Source: Phycisphaeraceae bacterium (GTDB lineage Bacteria > Planctomycetota > Phycisphaerae > Phycisphaerales > UBA1924). From it: a stretch of DNA of 64,000 nucleotides. The notes below the pieces were generated by a model. The model was not told the origin of the DNA. It did not search any database and worked only from the letters and a program-made list of their open reading frames with translations. The DNA lies in the NCBI GenBank assembly GCA_019636615.1, contig JAHBXF010000001.1:1674001-1738000 (forward strand). Direction: 5' to 3'. Below, in pieces: positions 9,142 through 18,290 of the stretch (positions are counted from its first letter, which is position 1; the number at the start of each line of letters is the position of its first letter). The translations under genes were made by a program, and so were the position numbers.

Positions 9142-9897
9142 ATGAGTAAAACATCGCGCACATCTCCAAGACGCCGACGCCCCTCCTTCCGGATTGTGCG
9201 TCTCCATTTGCGGTACCCGGTGTTTCGTCAGAAGGCGGAGTATGTTCTCGCGGGGTTGCGCAGCGCGTTCGAGACGATGAGAGAACGTGGCTACATCCTT
9301 GGTGAGGAAATGGCCTTCTGGATCGACGGGGACTGGGGGCATGTCAATGCGATCGCCGCGTTTATTGGCGAACACGCGTGCGAAGCAGCGCTGGAGGACG
9401 AGAGTGTCAAGAAGATGCTCTGCGACTCGCACGAGAAGCCTGCCGGTCGTATCTCGTTCGCGCAGGCGATGGCTTCGGCCAAAGAGTTCGAGATCGGCAA
9501 GTTGGAGTTTGCCCGGCTCGCCGGCAACTCTCCTTTACCCTGTTGTAACTGCCCCCGCGGTTCGACGGGCCCGCTCGACCTTTGGTGTACGCCTTGGTCA
9601 AAGGCGCCGCCGCTGCTCTGTTCTGAAGGTGGGGTGGTAGAGTACTGGCGGCTCGGGCTGAGCGAGTTGATGTACTATCAACTCAATGAATGGCGTGAGT
9701 CGGTGGAGCCGCTCGTTCTACTCGCAGTGAACACTGTGACACGCGATTTGCCGTCGGGCAAGCAGGCGGCACGCCTGCTGGGCGACAAGCGCAGTTGGGT
9801 TTCCAAGGCTTCGATCGCGCTTGCGAAGGATGTGAGCAAGGAGATCGGGCGTCCCGTTCGCGCATTCTGTCCGCCGTACCACGTTTTTCGTTTGTGA
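9142..9897 (+). CDS. Orphan protein of unknown function inside the MoxR-DUF58 cluster
   Basis: A 251-residue soluble protein I do not recognise. The N-terminus is basic (KTSRTSPRRRRPSFRIVRLH). The middle is an acidic/aromatic region (EEMAFWIDGDWGHVNAIAAF). A short cysteine cluster (LPCCNCPRG, then C-T-P-W and L-L-C) lies near residues 133-160. The C-terminal third is helical (SGKQAARLLGDKRSWVSKAS) and could hold a helix-turn-helix. It lacks a signal peptide and membrane spans. Base composition is visibly less GC-rich than the MoxR and DUF58 genes on either side. It starts at ATG 9142, 27 bp after MoxR, and ends 6 bp before DUF58, so it is in the transcription unit although it is not a usual member. 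A recent insertion or lineage-specific partner is possible. Confidence 0.75.
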   Translation: MSKTSRTSPRRRRPSFRIVRLHLRYPVFRQKAEYVLAGLRSAFETMRERGYILGEEMAFWIDGDWGHVNAIAAFIGEHACEAALEDESVKKMLCDSHEKPAGRISFAQAMASAKEFEIGKLEFARLAGNSPLPCCNCPRGSTGPLDLWCTPWSKAPPLLCSEGGVVEYWRLGLSELMYYQLNEWRESVEPLVLLAVNTVTRDLPSGKQAARLLGDKRSWVSKASIALAKDVSKEIGRPVRAFCPPYHVFRL

Positions 9898-9903
9898 GTA
9901 TAC

Positions 9904-10827
9904 ATGCTCCCCACCGCCAGCCCAAAGCGCCCCCAGAGCCTTGAAGACCTGATCGACGCGCGCCTGGTGTCGCGGCTTGGCCCGCTGGACATCGCCAGCC
10001 GCAAGGTCTTCTTCGGCAAGTTGAAGGGGGAGCGGCGCAGCAAGAAGCGGGGCGAGAGTGTGGAGTTTGCCGACCATCGCGCGTACGTGATGGGCGACGA
10101 CCTGCGGCACATCGACTGGAATATTTTCGCGCGGCTCGACAACCTGTTCATGAAACTCTTTCTTGAGGAAGAGGATCTGTCGCTGCACCTGGTGATCGAC
10201 GCGTCGGCCTCGGCGGATTGCGGCTCGCCGAGCAAGTTTGAGTTCATGCAGCGGGCGGCGATGTCGCTGGGGTATGTGGGGCTGGTGAACCTGAACCGGG
10301 TGGCGGTGACGGTGATGGGCGAGGGGGAGGGGGGCATCGCGGGGACGATCCGCGACCTGCGCGGGCGGCGGCGCACGCGCGACCTGGCGCGGTTCATCTG
10401 CGGGCTGGCGCCCGGCGGGGGCTTTTCGTTCGACGAGGCGGCGGAGCGGATCGCGGTGTCGCGCCGCGGCAAGGGCGTGATGATGATCTTCTCTGACTTC
10501 TTCTTCAAGGAGGGGTATGAGCGTGGGCTGCGGATGCTCGTGGGGCGGGGGTACGACGTGTTCGTGGTGCAGGTGCTGAGCCCGCAGGAGATCGAGCCGG
10601 ACATCACGGGCGACCTTCGGCTGAAAGACGTTGAGGACGGGGACACGGCGGAGGTCACCATCACGGCCCCGCTGCTCAAGAGGTACCGGGCGACGCTGGG
10701 CGCGTATACGGGCGCGCTGCAGAAGTTCTGCACGGCGCGCGATATGAACTATGTGTCGGTGCGGAGCGACACGCCGGTGGATGCGCTGATCTTTGATCAC
10801 CTGCGCGCCCGGGGGGTGGTGCGATGA
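9904..10827 (+). CDS. DUF58 domain protein (MoxR/Bat cluster)
   Basis: The 307-residue cytoplasmic protein contains the DUF58 signature R-S-K-K-R-G-E-S-V-E-F-A-D-H-R near residues 40-56, then the G-D-D-L-R-H-I-D-W segment. These are followed by a vWA-like fold with a MIDAS-type D-A-S-A-S (LHLVIDASASAD). DUF58 proteins are regular partners of MoxR ATPases; the family's biochemical role is not established, but a metal-dependent adhesion or substrate-presenting role is usually proposed. It follows the orphan gene by 6 bp and precedes the BatA-type membrane protein by 25 bp, so the genes are almost certainly co-transcribed. Confidence 0.93.
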   Translation: MLPTASPKRPQSLEDLIDARLVSRLGPLDIASRKVFFGKLKGERRSKKRGESVEFADHRAYVMGDDLRHIDWNIFARLDNLFMKLFLEEEDLSLHLVIDASASADCGSPSKFEFMQRAAMSLGYVGLVNLNRVAVTVMGEGEGGIAGTIRDLRGRRRTRDLARFICGLAPGGGFSFDEAAERIAVSRRGKGVMMIFSDFFFKEGYERGLRMLVGRGYDVFVVQVLSPQEIEPDITGDLRLKDVEDGDTAEVTITAPLLKRYRATLGAYTGALQKFCTARDMNYVSVRSDTPVDALIFDHLRARGVVR

Positions 10828-10852
10828 GCGCGCGGCGCGAGAGGGGGAGGGA

Positions 10853-12952
10853 ATGACCTGGCTGACGCCGTGGCTGGGGGGCGTGGCGGCGGCGGTGGCC
10901 GTGCCGCTGCTGGTGCTGCTGTATTTCCTCAAGTTGCGGCGGCGCGACGTTGAGGTGTCTTCGACGTTCTTGTGGAAGAAGGCGGTGGAAGACCTGCAGG
11001 CCAACGCGCCCTTCCAGCGGCTGCGGCGGAACATTCTGCTGGTGCTGCAGTTGCTCGCGGTGGCGGCGGTGTGCATCGCGCTGGCCCAGCCGAGCATCAA
11101 GGCCGTCACGGTGACGGGCACGCGGCACGTGATCCTCATCGATCGCTCGGCGAGCATGTCGGCGATGGACGAGAAGGACGCGCGCGGCGGGGCGGTGTCG
11201 AGGCTCGACGCGGCGAAGCAGCGGGCGCTGGGAATTGTGGGGGCGCTGCGCGACGGTGGCCTGCTCAGCGGGCGTGCGAGCGGTGACGAGGCGATGGTGA
11301 TCACCTTTGATTCGCAGGCCGAGGTGCGGCAGGCGTTCACCAGCGACACGGCGGTGCTCAGGGCGGCGATCGAAGGGATCACGCCGGGCGAGAGCGTGAC
11401 ACGGATTGAAGAGGCCATTCGCCTGGCGCGGGCGCACCAGCCCAGGCGCATCGTCGAGGACAACGCCATCGAGGGCTTGACGGCGGGCACGCCGCTGACC
11501 ATCCACGTGATCTCTGATGGGCGCATCGCCGACGCGGCCGAGGCCAAGCCCGGGCCCGACGACACGCTGGAGTTCCACCGGGTGGGGCTGACGGACGGCG
11601 TGAACGTGGGGATCGTGAACCTGCGGGCGTCGCGCGAGTATGACAACCCGTCGCGGCTGACGGTGTATGTCTCGCTGATCAACAGCGGCGGGCAGGAGCG
11701 GCCGGTGGATGTTGAACTGCTCATCGACGGCACGAGCGCGCGACTCAAACTCACGAAGGTGCCGCCGGCCACGGAGCGTGAGAGCACGACGCCCGGGGTG
11801 ATGCTGCGTGAGGTGGGGCGCGCCGGCGTGGTGTTTCAGGTAGACCTTGCGTCGGGGGCGGCCATCGAGGTGCGCCTGCGCGAGCCGGGCACGCCGCTGC
11901 CGCCGGCGGAGGATGTGCTGGCGATCGACGACCGGGCCTTTCTCGTGGTGCCGCCGGCCAAGCGGCTGGCGGTGCTCACGGTGTCGCGCGTGCAGGATTC
12001 GTGGCTGGATGTTGCGCTCTCCGGGCTGCCGCTGTCGCGGCTTGTGAAGGTTGACCCCGCGCGCTTCGAGCAATGGGCCCGCGAGGGGAGGCTGGGCGAG
12101 TTTGACGTGATCGTGCTGGAGGGATGGGTGCCGCCGCCGACGGCCGCGGGCGTGCCGGGCGAACTGCCCGCGGGCAGTTACCTGGTGTTCGGTGGCATCC
12201 CCGGCGGGCTGGGCCTGCGGGATGCGGGCGAGTCCGGGCTGGCCAGCGTGCTCGACTGGAAGCGCGATCACCCGGTGATGCGGCCCCTGCTGCTCGATCG
12301 GCTGCGGGTGCTTGAATCGCGGCGGGCCGAGATCGAGCCGGGGTCTGGGGCGTTGGTTGTGGCGATGACGAGCGAGGGGCCCGCGGTGATCGAGGCGTCA
12401 TCGCCGGGCACGCACGCGATCGTGGTGCCCTTTGCCATCGACAAGAGCACGTGGGCTGTCGACCCGAGCTTTGTGGTGTTCGTGGCGGCGTCGGTGCAGT
12501 ATCTCGGTGAGGATGTGGGTGTCGGGGCCACCATCCGCGACATGCAGCCGGGGATGGTGATCACGGACAGGCTTCCCTCGGGCGCTGAGAACGTGGAAGT
12601 GCTGCGGCCCGGGGCGCGGCGCGCGCCGATGCAGGTGGGGGCCGACGGGCGGTTTTCCTTCGGCCCCCTGCCCGCGGTGGGCGTGTATGAGGTATCGTGG
12701 CGAGGGCCCGCGGGGCCCACGGACAGAACCTCGGCGGGGGGCGCGGCGCGGCTCTATGCGGTAAACCTTGCCGACGAGCACGAATCGGATATCTCCGCGG
12801 CGGACAACATCGCGACGGCGTCGAAGGACGCCGTGGCGAACGAGCGAGCCTCGACGCGCACCGACAGGCGGCTGTGGCCCTGGCTGCTGGCGCTGGTGCT
12901 GGGCGTGGTGATGCTTGAGTGGTTTATCTACAACCGCAAGGTTGCTATCTGA
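10853..12952 (+). CDS. BatA-type membrane protein with vWA domain
   Basis: A 699-residue protein. Residues 1-85 are the BatA N-terminal module with two membrane spans (LLVLLYFLKLRRRDVEVSS, later LLVLQLLAVAAVCIALAQPS). A vWA domain with MIDAS motif D-R-S-A-S-M follows at about 100-106. A long extracytoplasmic region with beta-sandwich character comes next, and a C-terminal membrane span (WPWLLALVLGVVMLEWFIY) closes the protein. It is the membrane member of the MoxR-DUF58-vWA set and is expected to be remodelled by the MoxR ATPase; in other bacteria Bat proteins are linked to envelope stress tolerance. The ATG at 10853 is preceded by GGGGGAGGGA. It ends the cluster; efp converges from the other strand 156 bp later. 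Confidence 0.9.
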   Translation: MTWLTPWLGGVAAAVAVPLLVLLYFLKLRRRDVEVSSTFLWKKAVEDLQANAPFQRLRRNILLVLQLLAVAAVCIALAQPSIKAVTVTGTRHVILIDRSASMSAMDEKDARGGAVSRLDAAKQRALGIVGALRDGGLLSGRASGDEAMVITFDSQAEVRQAFTSDTAVLRAAIEGITPGESVTRIEEAIRLARAHQPRRIVEDNAIEGLTAGTPLTIHVISDGRIADAAEAKPGPDDTLEFHRVGLTDGVNVGIVNLRASREYDNPSRLTVYVSLINSGGQERPVDVELLIDGTSARLKLTKVPPATERESTTPGVMLREVGRAGVVFQVDLASGAAIEVRLREPGTPLPPAEDVLAIDDRAFLVVPPAKRLAVLTVSRVQDSWLDVALSGLPLSRLVKVDPARFEQWAREGRLGEFDVIVLEGWVPPPTAAGVPGELPAGSYLVFGGIPGGLGLRDAGESGLASVLDWKRDHPVMRPLLLDRLRVLESRRAEIEPGSGALVVAMTSEGPAVIEASSPGTHAIVVPFAIDKSTWAVDPSFVVFVAASVQYLGEDVGVGATIRDMQPGMVITDRLPSGAENVEVLRPGARRAPMQVGADGRFSFGPLPAVGVYEVSWRGPAGPTDRTSAGGAARLYAVNLADEHESDISAADNIATASKDAVANERASTRTDRRLWPWLLALVLGVVMLEWFIYNRKVAI

Positions 12953-13025
12953 AGAGAGACGGGCTGAAGCGCGATGGGTTGTGGCGACGACGGGTGACGC
13001 GGGAGCGTGGCAAAGAAGGGGCAAG

Positions 13026-13051
13026 AAAAAACCCCGCGCGGGTGCGCGGGG
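13026..13051 (-). terminator. Rho-independent terminator of efp
   Basis: CCCCGCGC (13032-13039), a GGGT loop and GCGCGGGG (13044-13051) form a perfect 8-bp stem. Read on the minus strand it is followed by six T residues (13031-13026). It lies about 60 bp beyond the efp stop codon. Confidence 0.9.
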
Positions 13052-13108
13052 TGTGTTCGGTGCGTGTGGAGGTGGGGAGAATGAAGGGGTGAAGGCGGGG
13101 GTTGCCGC

Positions 13109-13663
13109 TCAGGCGCGCGACTGGTATGAGCCGTCGGCGGTGTTGATGCGCAGGGTTTCGCCGGTCTTGATGAAGGCGGGCACGCGGACCATGAGGCCGG
13201 TTTCCATCGTGGCGTCTTTGGTCTGGTTGGTGACGGTGGCGCCCTTGACTTCCGGCGGGCAGTCTTTCACGGTGAGTTCGACGGAGGCGGGCATTTCGAG
13301 CGAGATGGCGTTGCCGTCATGGAAGAGGACGATGGCCTCGGCGTTGGGGCGCAGATAGAGGAGCGCGTCGCCGAGGATGTCGGGAGAGATCACGATCTGG
13401 TCGTAGTTCTCTTTGTCCATGAAGGTGGCGCCGGAGGAGTCGCTGTAGAGGTATTCCATGGCGCGGCGGTCGAGGTCGACCACTTCGACATCGTCCGAAG
13501 AGCCCAGGCGGCGTTCGATGGTCTTCCCGGCGATGACGTCCTTGATCTTGATCTGGATGAAGGCACGCAGGTTGCCGGGGGTGCGGTGCTCGAAGTTGGT
13601 GATGACGTAGAGTTTGCCGTCGATCTTGCACCCAAGGCCCGGCCGCAGTTCGGTCGCTTTCAT
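13109..13663 (-). CDS. efp: Translation elongation factor P
   Basis: The 184-residue protein has the full three-domain EF-P layout: KOW-like N domain (residues 1-62), OB domain and C-terminal OB domain ending in GETLRINTADGSYQSR. EF-P enters the ribosomal E site and rescues ribosomes stalled at consecutive prolines, which suits the Pro-rich proteins of this genome. The loop that carries modified Lys34 in E. coli or Arg32 in Pseudomonas reads RTPGNLRAF here, so the tip residue is Asn31. It therefore cannot be lysylated or rhamnosylated in the known ways. No epmA, epmB or earP homologue is in the window. The gene is monocistronic, with its own terminator and a 140-bp divergent spacing from map. 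Confidence 0.97.
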   Translation of the reverse strand: MKATELRPGLGCKIDGKLYVITNFEHRTPGNLRAFIQIKIKDVIAGKTIERRLGSSDDVEVVDLDRRAMEYLYSDSSGATFMDKENYDQIVISPDILGDALLYLRPNAEAIVLFHDGNAISLEMPASVELTVKDCPPEVKGATVTNQTKDATMETGLMVRVPAFIKTGETLRINTADGSYQSRA

Positions 13664-13803
13664 GCGTTCTACTCTCGCTTTGGAATATGGTGGCTTCTGG
13701 CCCGCCGCCGCGGCGTCGGACCCATGATTCGGTGGGCCACAAGGGTAGGCTGGTCTGTCGGCCCACGCCCGGCGGGGGAGAGGGGCCTCGCTACGATGCC
13801 CCC

Positions 13804-14667
13804 ATGCGTGCCGGAAAACTCTCTGCGAGCGACATCGAAGGGGCGCGGGCGGCGGCCCGCTGTGTGGTTGAAACCCACAGGCGACTGGCCGCGTGGCTTC
13901 GGCACGGCATGACGTGCGCCCAGATCGATCAGTATGTGGCGCAGACGCTGGCCGACCTGAAGTGCCGTTCGTGCTTTCTGCACTACACGGGGGCCGAGCG
14001 GCACCCGCCTTTTCCGTCGCACGCGTGCCTGAGCGTGAACGACTGCGTGGTGCACGGCACGGCGACCTCGCACAGCGCGCCGCTGGCGGCCGGCGACGTG
14101 CTGAAGATCGACATCGGCGTGAAGCACGGCGGGTGGATCGGCGACGCGGCGTGGACGTATTGCTTCGGCGAGCCCTCGCCGGAGGTGGCGCGCCTGATGT
14201 CGTGCGGTAAAGAGTCGCTGCGGCGGGGGATCGCGCGGTTGTCGCCGCGCGCGACGTGGATGGACTGGGCGCGCGAGGTGCAGGGGTATGTTGAGGGGGA
14301 GTGCGGGTTTCACCTGATCGACGGGCTGGGCGGGCACGGGTACGGGCGTTCGCTGCACGCGTCGCCGTTCGTCTCGAATGTGGTGCCGCGCGTGAAGCCG
14401 TGGCAGACGATGGCGATGGTGTGGTCTGACGGCCCGCAGCGGTGCGAGCCGGGCACGCTGGTGGCGCTGGAGCCGATGATCTCGGTGGGGACGGCGGAGA
14501 CGTATCAGCGGAAGAACCCGTACAACCCGAGGCTGATGGATTGGCCGGTGTACACGGCGGACGGCTCGATGAGCGTTCACTATGAGCACGACGTGCTGAT
14601 CACCGACGATGGGTGCATCGTGCTGACCGAGGGGCTCGAAGACACACCGGATGTTGTGACAGCCTGA
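13804..14667 (+). CDS. map: Type I methionine aminopeptidase
   Basis: A 287-residue M24 enzyme that removes the initiator methionine from nascent proteins. The five metal ligands are visible: Asp103 (KIDIGV), Asp114 (GDAAWTY), His178 (GLGGHGYGRSLH), Glu223 (ALEPM) and Glu261 (HYEHDV). The substrate-binding His84 sits in CVVHGT. The sequence is more Cys-rich than usual and has an insertion near residues 231-250. The ATG at 13804 gives the expected family N-terminus; upstream in-frame codons belong to the divergent efp promoter region. trpA follows after 35 bp on the same strand and is probably co-transcribed. Confidence 0.95.
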   Translation: MRAGKLSASDIEGARAAARCVVETHRRLAAWLRHGMTCAQIDQYVAQTLADLKCRSCFLHYTGAERHPPFPSHACLSVNDCVVHGTATSHSAPLAAGDVLKIDIGVKHGGWIGDAAWTYCFGEPSPEVARLMSCGKESLRRGIARLSPRATWMDWAREVQGYVEGECGFHLIDGLGGHGYGRSLHASPFVSNVVPRVKPWQTMAMVWSDGPQRCEPGTLVALEPMISVGTAETYQRKNPYNPRLMDWPVYTADGSMSVHYEHDVLITDDGCIVLTEGLEDTPDVVTA

Positions 14668-14702
14668 CGCGGTTTGCTCGCCGGGGTCGGCACGGAAGAA
14701 CC

Positions 14703-15494
14703 ATGACGCGCATCAACACGATTTTCGCTGAACTTCGCTCGCAGGGCCGCAAGGCGCTCATGCCCTTTGTGGTGGGCGGGCACCCGGTGCGGTTGCCCGG
14801 GTTGCTCGGCGGGCTGGAGCGCGGCGGGGCGTCGATCGTGGAGGTCGGGATTCCGTTCTCCGACCCGATCGCGGACGGCCCGGTGATCGCCGCGGCGATG
14901 CACAAGGCGCTCGTGGCGGGGGTGACGCCCGAGGGGGTGTTCTCGCAGGTTCGAGAGGCTCGCGATGGCGGGTGCGGCGTGGGCCTGGTGGCGATGGTGA
15001 GCGTGTCGATCGTGCACCGCTGCGGGGGGCCGGCGGGCTTTGCCCAGCGCGCGGCGGCGGCGGGCTTTGACGGGTTGATCGTGCCGGATGTGCCCCTGGA
15101 GGAGAGCGGCCCCGTGCGAGAGGCGGCGGCGGCGGCGGGGCTCTGCTGCTCGCTGCTGGTGGCGCCGACCACGCCGCCCAAGCGGGCGGAGGCGATCGCG
15201 CAGGCGTGTACGGGCTTTGTGTACCTGCTGGCGAGGTCTGGGGTGACGGGTGAGCAGCAGCAATCGCCGGAGGTTGCGGGCCCGGTCGAGCGGCTTCGCG
15301 CCGTGACGGATCTGCCCATCGCGGTGGGGTTTGGCATCTCAACGCCCGGGCACGTGCGGGACGTGGTTCGGCATGCCGATGCGGCGATCGTGGGCAGCGC
15401 GATGGTGCGCCGGCTGGAAGAGGCGGGCGCCGCGGGGGAGGATGTTCCGCAGGCGGCGGAGCGTTTTGCAACGCACCTCACGCAAGGGCTGTGA
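14703..15494 (+). CDS. trpA: Tryptophan synthase alpha subunit
   Basis: The 263-residue TIM-barrel subunit cleaves indole-3-glycerol phosphate to indole and glyceraldehyde 3-phosphate in the last step of tryptophan synthesis. The catalytic pair is present: Glu47 in VEVGIPFSDP and Asp58 in PIADGP. The phosphate-binding C-terminal signature VGFGISTPGHVRDV is also clear. Length matches the family (about 260-270). It starts at ATG 14703, 35 bp after map. No other trp genes are adjacent, so the pathway is dispersed in this genome and trpA appears detached from trpB. Confidence 0.96.
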   Translation: MTRINTIFAELRSQGRKALMPFVVGGHPVRLPGLLGGLERGGASIVEVGIPFSDPIADGPVIAAAMHKALVAGVTPEGVFSQVREARDGGCGVGLVAMVSVSIVHRCGGPAGFAQRAAAAGFDGLIVPDVPLEESGPVREAAAAAGLCCSLLVAPTTPPKRAEAIAQACTGFVYLLARSGVTGEQQQSPEVAGPVERLRAVTDLPIAVGFGISTPGHVRDVVRHADAAIVGSAMVRRLEEAGAAGEDVPQAAERFATHLTQGL

Positions 15495-15662
15495 CAATTC
15501 CGCGGCGGCGCTGAGAGAAATTGATGCCGGGGCCCTGGCGGAAAGCGTTTGAAGGAACGGGTGTGCTACATTTTGCGTGCCCGTCCGAAAACAGCCAGCG
15601 CAGGCGATCCGACACGGTGTCGGTCTGATTGCGTTTGGGTGTTTTCTACCCCAGGGGAAGCC

Positions 15663-17873
15663 ATGAGCAGCATGACGAATGGGAAGGTTCCGGCCATGAT
15701 GACCGGTTCGCACCACCGCGCCGACGCGGGCGTCGCGTCGAGCGGGAGTTCTGGTGAGCAGCGGCCCGAGCAGATCTTCGGGGCCGACGTGTTCAACGAG
15801 CGGGTCATGCAGCAGCGGCTGCCCAAGGATGTCTTCCGCCGGCTGCAACGGACGATTCTGCACGCCGAGCCGGTGGACGGCGCGATGGCGGACATCGTGG
15901 CGTCGGCGATCAAGGAGTGGGCGCTGGAGCGTGGGGTGACGCACTACTGCCACTGGTTCCAGCCGCTGACGGGGACCACGGCCGAGAAGCACGATTCGTT
16001 CATCATCCCGGACGGCAACGGCGGGGCGATCACCGAGTTCACGGGTTCGGCGCTGGTTCAGGGCGAGCCGGACGCGTCGTCGTTCCCGAGCGGCGGGCTC
16101 AGGGCCACGTTTGAAGCGCGCGGCTATACCGCGTGGGACTGCACGAGCCCGGTCTTCATCAACCGCAGCGGGGGCACGGCCACGCTGTGCATCCCCACGG
16201 CCTTTGTCTCGTGGACGGGCGTGGCGCTCGACACCAAGACGCCGCTGCTGCGGTCGATGGATGCGCTGTCCGAGCAGGCGCTGCGCATCTTGAAGATCTT
16301 CGGGGCCGACCAGGGCGTGACGCGGGTGATGGCGACGCTGGGGTGCGAGCAGGAGTACTTCCTGATCGACCGCAACTATTACTTCGCGCGTGAAGACCTG
16401 ATGGCGTGCGACCGCACGCTCTTCGGCGCGCGTCCGCCAAAGGGCCAGCAACTCGAGGATCACTACTTCGGGTCGATCCCTGCCCGCGTGCTGGGCTTCA
16501 TGTCAGAGGCCGAGCACGAACTCTACCGCCTGGGCGTGCCCATCAAGACGCGGCACAACGAGGTGGCGCCGGGGCAGTTCGAGGTGGCCCCGCTCTATGA
16601 AACAGCCAACATCGCGTGCGACCACCAGATGCTGGTGATGGAGACGCTGCGGCGGGTGGCGCTGCGCCACGGCCTGGCGTGCATTCTGCACGAAAAGCCC
16701 TTCAAGGGCGTGAACGGCTCGGGCAAGCACATGAACTGGTCGATGTCGACCAACACGGGCGCCAACCTGCTCGACCCGCGCGACGAAACGCACACCAACA
16801 TGCAGTTCCTCACGTACCTCTGCGCGGTCATCCGCGCGGTTGATCTGCACGCCGACCTGCTGCGGGCCTCGGTGGCCAGCGCGGCCAACGACCACCGCCT
16901 GGGCGCCAACGAGGCCCCGCCGGCCATCATCTCGATCTACCTGGGCGACATGCTCACCGACATCATCGAGCAGTTGGAGAAGGGCAGCCCCAAGAGCACG
17001 CTCAAGGGGGGCAAACTCGATCTCGGGGCACGCACGCTGCCGCACATCCCGCGTCACACCGGCGACCGCAACCGCACCAGCCCCTTCGCCTTCACGGGCA
17101 ACAAGTTCGAGTTCCGCGCGGTGGGCTCTTCGCAGTCGGTGGGCTGGCCCGCCACGGTGCTCAACACCATCGTGGCCGAGAGCCTTGACTATGTGGCGAC
17201 GCGCCTCGAGGCAGACCTTGGCGCCAAGCACACCGAGGCCAAACTGCAGTCGGTGGTGCGTTCGCTGCTGCAGGAGATCGTGAAGAAGCACAAGCGCGTG
17301 CTCTTCGACGGCGACGGCTACACGCAGGAGTGGCACGACGAGGCCAAGCGCCGCGGGCTGCCCAACTTCCGCGAATCGGTGGCGGCCCTCACCAAGATCT
17401 CGGCGAAGAAGAACGCCGACATGTTCAAGAAGTTCCGCGTGCTCACCCGCCAGGAACTCGACAGCCGCGAGCACATCCTGATCGAGAAGTACATCAAGCA
17501 GGTGCTCATCGAGGCCGAGACCGCGCTGGTGATGGCCCGCACGCAGATCCTCCCCGCGGCGGTGCGCCAGCAGACGGAACTGGCCGAGGCCGTGGCGGCC
17601 ACCCAGGCCGCGGGCATCGATGCATCGGAGAGCGCCGAAGCACTCGAAGAGTTCCTCGGGCTGGTGTCGGGGCTTCGCGCGGCCATCCGTGCGCTCGACC
17701 AGGCGGTGAACGAAGACCGCGACGGCGACCCGCACACGCACGCCGAGCACGTGCGCGACGCGGTGCGCCCCGCGCTGGATGCGCTGCGCAGCGCGGCGGA
17801 CGCGATCGAGAACGTGGTGGCGGCCAACCACTGGCCCTTCCCCACCTATCGGGCGATGCTGTGCATCAAGTAA
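15663..17873 (+). CDS. glnN: Glutamine synthetase type III
   Basis: A 736-residue enzyme of the long GSIII class, which makes glutamine from glutamate, ammonia and ATP. The GSIII N-terminal region is present ([20 protein letters not shown]), followed by [20 protein letters not shown], the catalytic block [10 protein letters not shown], the [13 protein letters not shown] motif, the ATP-site segment [16 protein letters not shown], and the C-terminal GSIII extension with a helical region. The ATG at 15663 gives MSSMTNGK; an upstream in-frame start at 15549 lacks similarity to the family. The gene stands alone with a strong terminator downstream. The 168-bp upstream region shows no clear sigma-54 site. 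Confidence 0.96.
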   Translation: MSSMTNGKVPAMMTGSHHRADAGVASSGSSGEQRPEQIFGADVFNERVMQQRLPKDVFRRLQRTILHAEPVDGAMADIVASAIKEWALERGVTHYCHWFQPLTGTTAEKHDSFIIPDGNGGAITEFTGSALVQGEPDASSFPSGGLRATFEARGYTAWDCTSPVFINRSGGTATLCIPTAFVSWTGVALDTKTPLLRSMDALSEQALRILKIFGADQGVTRVMATLGCEQEYFLIDRNYYFAREDLMACDRTLFGARPPKGQQLEDHYFGSIPARVLGFMSEAEHELYRLGVPIKTRHNEVAPGQFEVAPLYETANIACDHQMLVMETLRRVALRHGLACILHEKPFKGVNGSGKHMNWSMSTNTGANLLDPRDETHTNMQFLTYLCAVIRAVDLHADLLRASVASAANDHRLGANEAPPAIISIYLGDMLTDIIEQLEKGSPKSTLKGGKLDLGARTLPHIPRHTGDRNRTSPFAFTGNKFEFRAVGSSQSVGWPATVLNTIVAESLDYVATRLEADLGAKHTEAKLQSVVRSLLQEIVKKHKRVLFDGDGYTQEWHDEAKRRGLPNFRESVAALTKISAKKNADMFKKFRVLTRQELDSREHILIEKYIKQVLIEAETALVMARTQILPAAVRQQTELAEAVAATQAAGIDASESAEALEEFLGLVSGLRAAIRALDQAVNEDRDGDPHTHAEHVRDAVRPALDALRSAADAIENVVAANHWPFPTYRAMLCIK

Positions 17874-17949
17874 CCAGGGGGCCATCGGCAGAGCCTCGCT
17901 GAGCCCCTGCTCGATCTGCGCTGGGACCTTTGGCAAGAGCGATTGAATG

Positions 17950-17987
17950 AACGGGCGGCCAACCGCAAGGGGCCGCCCGTTTTTTTC
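17950..17987 (+). terminator. Rho-independent terminator of the glutamine synthetase gene
   Basis: ACGGGCGGCC (from 17951) and GGCCGCCCGT (17971-17980) form a perfect 10-bp stem around the loop AACCGCAAGG, directly followed by a run of seven T residues. It lies 77 bp beyond the stop codon and 33 bp before the tRNA gene. Confidence 0.95.
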
Positions 17988-18019
17988 GCTTCGCCGCCTA
18001 CCCTGCGTGCGTTCGTGCG

Positions 18020-18093
18020 GGGCCCGTAGCTCAGCGGTTAGAGCGCCCGACTCATAATCGGTGCGGTCGCTGGTTCGAATCCAGCCGGGCCCA
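18020..18093 (+). tRNA. tRNA with CAU anticodon, probably tRNA-Ile2 (AUA), possibly elongator tRNA-Met
   Basis: A complete cloverleaf can be drawn. Acceptor GGGCCCG pairs with CGGGCCC and the discriminator is A at 18093. The D arm is GCTC/GAGC, the anticodon loop CTCATAA has CAT at 18053-18055, and the T arm is GCTGG-TTCGAAT-CCAGC. The anticodon stem CCCGA/TCGG needs either a C-U mismatch at its base or a bulged T. CCA is not encoded. The D loop, anticodon loop and T arm closely resemble tRNA-Ile2 genes whose C34 is converted to lysidine by TilS, but Met identity cannot be excluded by sequence alone. Confidence 0.93.
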
Positions 18094-18290
18094 TTCTGTC
18101 ACTTTGCGGCCGGTTCCTGCTTGATCGCGTTGGGTCTCGCCGCACCCGAGAAACGAGGCTTTCAGGCGATGGTGCCGGACATGCGCACTCTGGCGTGGCC
18201 GCGCGCTGCGATGGGTGCGGTTCCAGCGAAGGGTGGAGAGCAACGCAATGGAGAGTGTCGCATCAGGCTGCCGGCAACGTGCCGGACCGT

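Noticed and set aside
15495..15662. Possible sigma-54 site before glutamine synthetase
   Set aside because: A TGGC followed by other bases is seen, but the GC doublet at the right distance is missing.
18052..18243. Minus-strand frame ending in a LDSNQRPHRL-like peptide
   Set aside because: This is the antisense reading of the tRNA gene, a well-known false gene pattern.
18265..18290. Hairpin directly after greA as a terminator
   Set aside because: The CCGGCA-ACG-TGCCGG stem has no T run after it, so it is not called as an intrinsic terminator.
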